From Lolium rigidum (Eukaryota > Streptophyta > Magnoliopsida > Poales > Poaceae): a DNA stretch of 64,000 bases. Numbering within the stretch: the stretch's first letter is position 1; each line of letters begins with the position of its first letter. Positions 57,881 to 64,000 of this stretch are shown here, piece by piece. The stretch lies in assembly GCF_022539505.1 (NCBI RefSeq), contig NC_061513.1, forward strand, positions 349,351,696 to 349,415,695. Direction: 5' to 3'. The notes below the pieces were generated by a model that saw nothing but the letters and a program-made list of their open reading frames with translations, was not told the DNA's origin and ran no database searches. A program made the translations under genes and the position numbers.

Positions 57881-60106
57881 GTAAACTGACTCAACATAAA
57901 GTAAAAGAAAGGCCCTTCGCAGAGGGAAGTAGGGATTACTTATGTGCTAGAGCTTTTTATTTTGAAAACATGGAAACAATTTTGTCAACGGTAGTAATAA
58001 TTCATATCTGTTATGCATAAAACATCCTATAAGTTGCAAGCCTCATGCATCGAATACCAATAGTGCTCGCACCTTGTCCTAATTAGCTCGGATTTCCATG
58101 GATTATCATTGCATTACATATGTTTCAACCAAGTGTCACAAAGGGGTACCTCTATGCCACATGTACCAAGGTCCAAGGAGATAGATCGCATTTGATTTCT
58201 CGTTTTTGATAGATCTCAACTTGAGGACATCCATACCGGGACAACATAGAAAATAGATAATGGACTCCTCTTTAATGCTTAAGCATTCAACAACAGATAA
58301 TATTCTCATAAGAGATTGAGGATTAATGTCCAAGCTGAAATTTCCACCATGATACATGGCTTTGGTTGGCGGCCCAATGTTCTTCTCTAACAATATGCAT
58401 ACTCAAACCATTTAATCATGATAAATCACCCTTACTTCATACAAGACGAACATGCATAGCAACTCACATGGTATTCACCAAAAGTGTAACAGTTGATGGC
58501 TTCCCCAGAAACATGGTTACCGCTCAATATGCAACTTATAAGAAATAAGATACATAAGCGACATATTCTACCACAATAGTTTTTAAGCTACTTTCCCATG
58601 AGCTATATATTGCAAAGACAAGGAATGAAATTTTAAAGGTAGCACGCAAGCAATTTACTTTGGAATGGCAGAGAAATACCACATAGTAGGTAGTTATGGT
58701 GGACACAAATGGCATAAGTTTTGGCTCAAAGTTTTGGATGCACGAGAAGCATTCCCTCTCAGTACAAGGCTTTGGCTAGCAAGGTTGTTTGAAGCAAACA
58801 CAAGTATGAACCGGTGCAGCAAAACTTACATAAGAACACATTGCAAGCATTATAAGACTCTACACTGTCTTCCTTGTTTTTCAAACACTTTTACCAGAAA
58901 ATATCTAGACTTTTAGAGAGACCAATCATGCAAACCAAATTTCAACAAGCTCTACAGTAGTTCTCCACTAATAGATTCAAACTACATGATGAAAGAGCTT
59001 AAACATGATCTATTTGAGAGCTCAAAACAATTGCCAAGTATCAAATTATTCAAGACCATATACCAATTACCACATGAAGCATTTTCTGTTTCCAACCAAA
59101 TAGCAATGAACGAAGCGGCTTTAAGCCTTCTCCATGAACATTAAAAGTAAAACTGAGAACACCAGTGTTCATATGAACAAGCGGAGCGTGTCTTTTTCCC
59201 ACACAAGGAATGCTAGGATCTGAATTTATTCAAACAAAAGCAAAAAATAGAAACATAAAACGCTCCAAGTAAAGCACATAAGATGTGACTGAATAAAAAT
59301 ATAGTTTCACTAGAGGTGACGTGATAAGTTGTCGATGAAGAAGGGGATGCCTTGGGCATCCCCAAGCTTAGATGCTTGAGTCTTCTTGAAATATGCAGGG
59401 ATGATCCACGGGGGCATCCTCAAGCTTAGACTTTTCACTCTTCTTAATCATATTATATCATCCTCCTCTCTTGATCCTTGAAAACTTCCTCCACACCAAA
59501 CTCAAAACAATCTCATTAGAGGGTTAGTGCATAATCAAAAATTCACATGTTCAGAGATGGCACAATCATTCCTAACACTTCTGGACATTACCCAAAGCTA
59601 CTGAAAGTTAATGGAGCAAAGAAATCCACTCAACACAGTAAAAGAGGCAATGTGAAATAAAAGGCAGAATCTGTCAAAACAGAACAGTCTGTAAAGACAA
59701 ATTTTTATGAGGCACTTAACATGCTCAGATGAAGAAGCTCAAATTTAATGAAAGTTGCGTACATATCTGATGATTACTCATGATTTTTCGCAGATTTTTC
59801 TGAGTTTCCTACAGAGAGATCTACCCAAATTCGTGACAGCTAGAAATCTGTTTCTGCGCAGTAATCCAAATCTAGTATCAACCTTACTATCAAAGACTTT
59901 ACTTGGCACAACAATGCAATAAAGTAAAGATAAGGAGAGGTTGCTACAGTAGTAACAACTTCCAAGACACAAATATTAAAAAAAATTGCAGAAGTAAAAT
60001 GATGGGTTGTCTCCCATAAGCGTTTTTCTTTAACGCCTTTCAGCTAGGCGCAGAAAGTGTAAATCAAGTAACATCTAGAGAAGAAGCATCAACATCATGA
60101 TTTTCC

Positions 60107-60790
60107 TTAAAAAAAACTTGTCACAATAGGTATCTTAGATGCTCCATTATCTAAATTTCCCATAGTGGTACTAGGGGCTTTATCAATTTTAGGCTTATAA
60201 TAGTTCTTTGGCTTAGGCACCTTAGAGACATACATGAACTTTTGCTCCTTACCCACATAAGCTTTCTCCTTAAACTTAAGAGAAGAAAAATTTGAACCCA
60301 AGGTTCCCATAGCTTCTTCAAGTTCACTAATCCTATGGGTTTGATTATCATGGATAGCACAAGTTTCTAAAACAGCAATTCTTTCATTAATTCCTCCTAG
60401 AGATTTATCAAGTTTATCAGTGTTATCAAGTAATATTCCCAATTTAGTCTCAATACTTGGAATATTTTTCTCTATGGCCTCCATCTTTTTCATGACATCT
60501 TCAAGAGAGATTTCAATTTTAGCTTCATTACCAGGTGGTATTCCAACTAGACTCTCAATAATGCAACTAGCTTCTAAAGCAGGAGTGCCTAGGGAATTAG
60601 CTCCCGCAAGAGTATCAAGAACATACCTATTCTAGCTAGAGATACCAACATAAAAGTTTCTAAGTAGGATAATAGTGGAGTGTTTCTTAGTGCACCTATG
60701 ATGAGCATCACTAATTCTATACCAAGCATCTTTAAAATTTTCTCCCCCTTGTTGCTTAAACGAACGAACTTCAACTTCATGATTACTCAT
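60107..60790 (-). pseudogene. Gag-like remnant of the minus-strand element
   Basis: From the ATG near 60790 (MSNHEVEVRS in one frame) the text includes a gag-type helix (FKDAWYRISDAHHRC), shifts frame near 60600-60640, and continues into a coiled-coil protein (MKKMEAIEKNIPSIETKLGILLDNTDKLDKSLGGINERIAVLE, 60493 downward), ending at 60107. No pol follows, so the element was non-autonomous or deleted. The frames were joined by inference. Confidence 0.55.
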
Positions 60791-60973
60791 TTTAGCAATA
60801 ATAAAAATAGGTAAAGCAAACTAAATTAAGTAAAGTAAAACAAGTAACTAATTTTTTGTGTTTTTGATATAAAGAAAGCAAACAAAATAGAAAGTAAAAT
60901 AAAGTAAAGCAAGACAATAAACAAAGTAAAGAGATTGGATGTGAGAGACTCCCCTTGCAGCGTGTCTTGATGT

Positions 60974-60990
60974 CCCCGGCAACGGCGCCA
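60974..60990 (-). other. Primer binding site for tRNA-Asp
   Basis: Plus-strand CCCCGGCAACGGCGCCA, the exact tRNA-Asp 3' end, 11 bases inside the LTR edge at 61002. Confidence 0.9.
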
Positions 60991-61001
60991 GAAAAAAGTC
61001 T

Positions 61002-62586
61002 TGATGACGCGTGATGCACACGTCCGTTGGGAACCCCAAGAGGAAGGTGTGATGCGCACAACAGCAAGTTTTTCCTCAGAAAGAAACCAAGGTTATCGAA
61101 CCAGTAGGAGATGAAGGCCACGTGAAGGTTGTTGGTGAAGGAGTGTAGTGCGGCGCAACACCAGGGATTCCGGCGCCAACGTGGAACCTGCACAACACAA
61201 TCAAAATACTTTGCCCCAACTTAGCAGTGAGGTTGTCAATCTCACCGACTTGCTTGTAAACAAAGGATTAAACGTATGGTGTGGAGAATGATGTTTCTGT
61301 GCAAAGAACAGTAGAGAACAATGATTGCAGTAGATTGTATTTCAGATGTAAAAGAATGAACCAGGGTCCACAGTTCACTAGTGGTGTCTCTCCAATAAGA
61401 AATAGCATGTTGGGTGAACAAATTACAGTTGGGCAATTGATAAATAGAGAGGGCACAACAATGCACATACATATCATGATGAATAATATGAGATTTACTT
61501 AGGGCATTACGACAAAGAACATAGACCGCTATCCAGCATGCATCTATACCTAAAAAGTCCACCTTCGGGTTAGCATCCGCACCCCTTCCAGTATTAAGTT
61601 ACAAGCAACAGACAATTGCATTAAGTACTGTGCGTAATGTAAACAATACAAATATCCTTTAGACAAAGCATTGTTGTTTTATCTCTAGTGGCAACAGCAC
61701 ATCCATAACCTTAGAACTTTCTGTCACTGCCCCAGATTCAATGGAGGCATGAACCCACTATCGAGCATAAATACTCCCTCTTGGAGTCGGAAGTATTAAC
61801 TTGGCCAGAGCCTCTACTAGCAACGGAGAGCATGCAAGATCATAAACAACACATATATGATAGATCAATAATCAACTTGACATAGTATTCCATATTCATC
61901 GGATCCCAACAAACATAACATGTAGCATTACAAATAGATGATCTTGATCATGATAGGAAGCTCTCAAGATCTAAACATTATAGCACAAGAGGAGAAGACA
62001 ACCATCTAGCTACTGCTATGGACCCATAGTCCAAGGATGAACTACTCACGCATCAGTCCGGAGGCAGGCATGGTGATGTAGTGTCCTCCGGTGATGATTC
62101 CCCTCTCCGGCAGGGTGCCGGAGGCGATCTCCTGAATCCCCCGAGATGGGATTGGCGGCGGCGTCTCTGGAACTTTTCTCGTATCGTGGCTCTCGGTAAT
62201 AGGGTTTTCGCGACGGAGAAAATATATAGGCGAAGGGGCAGAGTTGGGGGACGCTCGAGGTGGGGTCCCCACCTGGCGGCGCGGCCAAGGGGTGGCCCGC
62301 GCCCCCCTATGGTGTGGGCTCCTCCTGGCCCCCCTTCGTCTCTCCTTCGGACTCCGTGAAGCCCCTGGAAAAATAGGAACGTGGCCTTTTGTTTCGTACA
62401 ATTCCGAGAATATTTTCTGTGTAAGATTTCTGAAACCAAAAACAGCAGAAAACAGGAACTGGCGCTTTTAATAGGTTAGTGCCTTAAAATGCATCGAAAT
62501 GATATAATGTATGAATAAAACATGTAGGTATTATCATAAAACTAGCATGGAACATAAGAAATTATAGATACGTTTGAGACGTATCA
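61002..62586 (-). repeat. 5' LTR of the minus-strand Gypsy-like element
   Basis: Plus-strand start TGATGACGCGTG, end GAGACGTATCA. On the minus strand it opens TGATACGTCTCAAACG like the LTR at 5087. A minus-strand TATA-like CTATATATTT (about 62221-62232) follows a GC-rich block (62265-62325). Confidence 0.85.
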
Positions 62587-62702
62587 GGCAGCGATGTTGG
62601 CAGCGACCAGGAGGAACAGCACACCAAGACTCGACAGGTGCTGCGGAGGCTGCAGGTCGGCCAGTTCGCCTCCTACTTCGCCAAAGGTGTCTACAAGTGC
62701 CC
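62587..62702 (+). pseudogene. Exon-like island between two LTR elements
   Basis: 116 bases with one fully open, strongly coding-like frame from 62587, reading GSDVGSDQEEQHTKTRQ and then VLRRLQVGQFASYFAKGVYKCP. It is cut at 62703 by an LTR and at 62586 by another. The end resembles the start of a zinc-finger segment of plant zf-XS/SGS3-like proteins (weak recognition). It is most likely a piece of a host gene left between nested insertions. Confidence 0.5.
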
Positions 62703-64000
62703 TGATACGTCCAAAACGTATCTACTTTCCCGAACACTTTTGCTATTGTTTTGCCTCTAATTTGTGTATTTTGGATGCAACTAACACGGACTAACGCTGT
62801 TTTCAGCAAAGCTGATTCGGTGTCTCGTTTTTGTGCAGAAATCCAACTTTCGGGAAAATCCTCGGAATTTATGCGGAAGGCCCTATTTTCCCGAGAATGC
62901 GACGGAGCCAGAAGGACAAGTTGGGTGGAGGCCCGAGGGCCCCACACCATAGGGCGGCGCGGCCCAGGGGGGGCCGCGCGGCCATGTGGTGTGGCCCCCT
63001 CGGCCGGCCTCCGACGCCCTCCTTCGGACTATTTATCGGCCTCGACCTAAAAACGCACGGGGAGAAGTCGAAGTCGCCAGAAACCCTCCAGAACGCCGCC
63101 ACATCGCGAAACTCCGTCGCGGGAGCCAGAAGTCTCCGTTCGGCACTCCGCCGGGACGGGGAATTGGAGGAGATCATCGCCGCCATCACCGCCAACGCCT
63201 CTACATCAACCAGCCATGTTTCCCCCATCCATGTGTGAGTAATTCCCCCGCTGTAGGCCGAAGGGGATGGTAGGGATTGGATGAGATTGGTCATGTAATA
63301 GCATAAGATTGTTAGGGCATAGTGCCTAGTGTCCGTAATTGGTACTTTGATGATATTGTTGCAACTTGTTATGCTTAATGCTTGTCACTAGGGCCCGAGT
63401 GCCATGATATCAGATCTGAACATGTTATTGTTTCATCAACATATTCATTGTTTATGGTCTTACATATAAGTTGTATACACATGTCGCTGTCCGGAACCAA
63501 TGGCCCCGAAGTGACAGAAATCGGGACAACCGGAGGGAATGGTAGTGATGTGAGGATCACATGTGTTCACGGAGTGTTAATGCTTTGCTCCGGTGCTCTA
63601 TTAAAAGGAGTACCTTAATATCCGAGTAGATTCCCTTGAGGCCCGGCTGCCACCGGCTGGTAGGACAAAAGATGTTGTGCAAGTTTCTCATTGCGAGCAC
63701 GCACGACTATAATTGGAACACATGCCTATTGATTGCTTTGTACTTGGACACCGTTTTATTATTATCTGCAAATGCCCTGCTATGATTGTTACATGAGTTT
63801 CTCTCATCCATGCAACGCCCGTCATCCGTCCCCGTGCCTACGGTATTTTAATCCTGCTGTTTACTTTAATCACTACTGCTGTCCGTATTACTCTGCTGCT
63901 TGTTATTTCACTCACTGCTATCGCTATAAAGCTGTTACCTACTTGATAAACTCTTGCGAGCAAGTATGTTTCCAGTGCGGCTGAATTGACAACTCCGTTG
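62703..64000 (+). repeat. LTR of another Gypsy-like element, runs off the window
   Basis: Starts TGATACGTCCAAAACG, followed by the GC-rich block CATAGGGCGGCGCGGCCC (62948-62965) and a TATA-like CTATTTATC at about 63029. No end, primer site or coding region is reached by 64000. ORFs within it are spurious. Confidence 0.75.

Larger units (their letters stand above)
57881..62586 (-). mobile_element. Gypsy-like LTR element, minus strand, 3' part missing
   Basis: 5' LTR 61002-62586, tRNA-Asp primer site 60974-60990, a Gag-like remnant (about 60107-60790) and a non-coding interior. It is related in sequence to the plus-strand element at 5087-11964 (shared interior blocks and LTR start TGATACGTCTCAAACG). 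The 3' LTR is missing; the interior stops at the rearrangement near 57880. Confidence 0.82.

Noticed and set aside
1..64000. tRNA or rRNA genes
   Set aside because: Only the tRNA-Asp 3'-end match of the retrotransposon primer sites was found; no full tRNA or rRNA was recognised.

Overview
The window is repeat-rich plant nuclear DNA. Stacked LTR retrotransposons with tRNA-Asp primer sites, several CACTA elements, a MULE, a LINE and a Helitron surround a few broken host genes, and the style of these repeats points to a large-genome grass of the wheat/barley group (inference; no search was run). No complete, clearly functional host gene is present. The best host gene is the 3' exon of a CC-NB-LRR type disease resistance gene (1866-3833). 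Two host remnants are a UDP-glycosyltransferase fragment (about 41556-42038) and a 116-bp exon-like island (62587-62702).

Layout, left to right. 1-1865: non-coding upstream of the NLR. 1866-3833: NLR exon. 3834-5086: flank and an old repeat. 5087-11964: a non-autonomous Gypsy-like LTR element, plus strand, lying in older repeat sequence that resumes at 11965-14454. 14455-15853: a 1.4-kb non-autonomous CACTA with intact ends and TSD. 16859-26407: a 5'-truncated LINE (minus strand) with a 12-bp TSD; it was later split by a 6.8-kb MULE (17024-23819) with a perfect 9-bp TSD that carries a transposase gene and a plant-mobile-domain gene. 26422-34414: AT-rich sequence holding two diverged tandem copies of one segment (26692-29580 and 30039-33780); the second copy is interrupted by a 2,075-bp Helitron (30691-32765). 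34415-about 41165: a CACTA with a decayed TNP2 transposase, a second small gene, two minisatellites and a long purine tract. 41180-42038: the UGT remnant.

42039-57177 is an Athila-like Gypsy element on the minus strand that interrupts the UGT coding sequence. Its integrase region was in turn hit by a second, nearly complete member of the same family (46394-56929, 5-bp TSD AGGCT). The outer copy was next hit by a CACTA (57178). A further minus-strand Gypsy relative follows (57881-62586), then the exon island, then a plus-strand LTR running off the window (62703-64000).

Three observations stand out. (1) Many frame breaks in the MULE and in the inner Gypsy sit where CAG has become CGAG (CTG to CTCG on the other strand), as shown by comparing paralogous copies; this looks like a systematic sequence error at CHG sites rather than decay. 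(2) Two copies of the same Gypsy family carry mostly unrelated extra ORFs in the same slot downstream of pol, behind an almost identical internal promoter that resembles an LTR. (3) The Helitron can be delimited to the base because its paralogous segment supplies the empty site.
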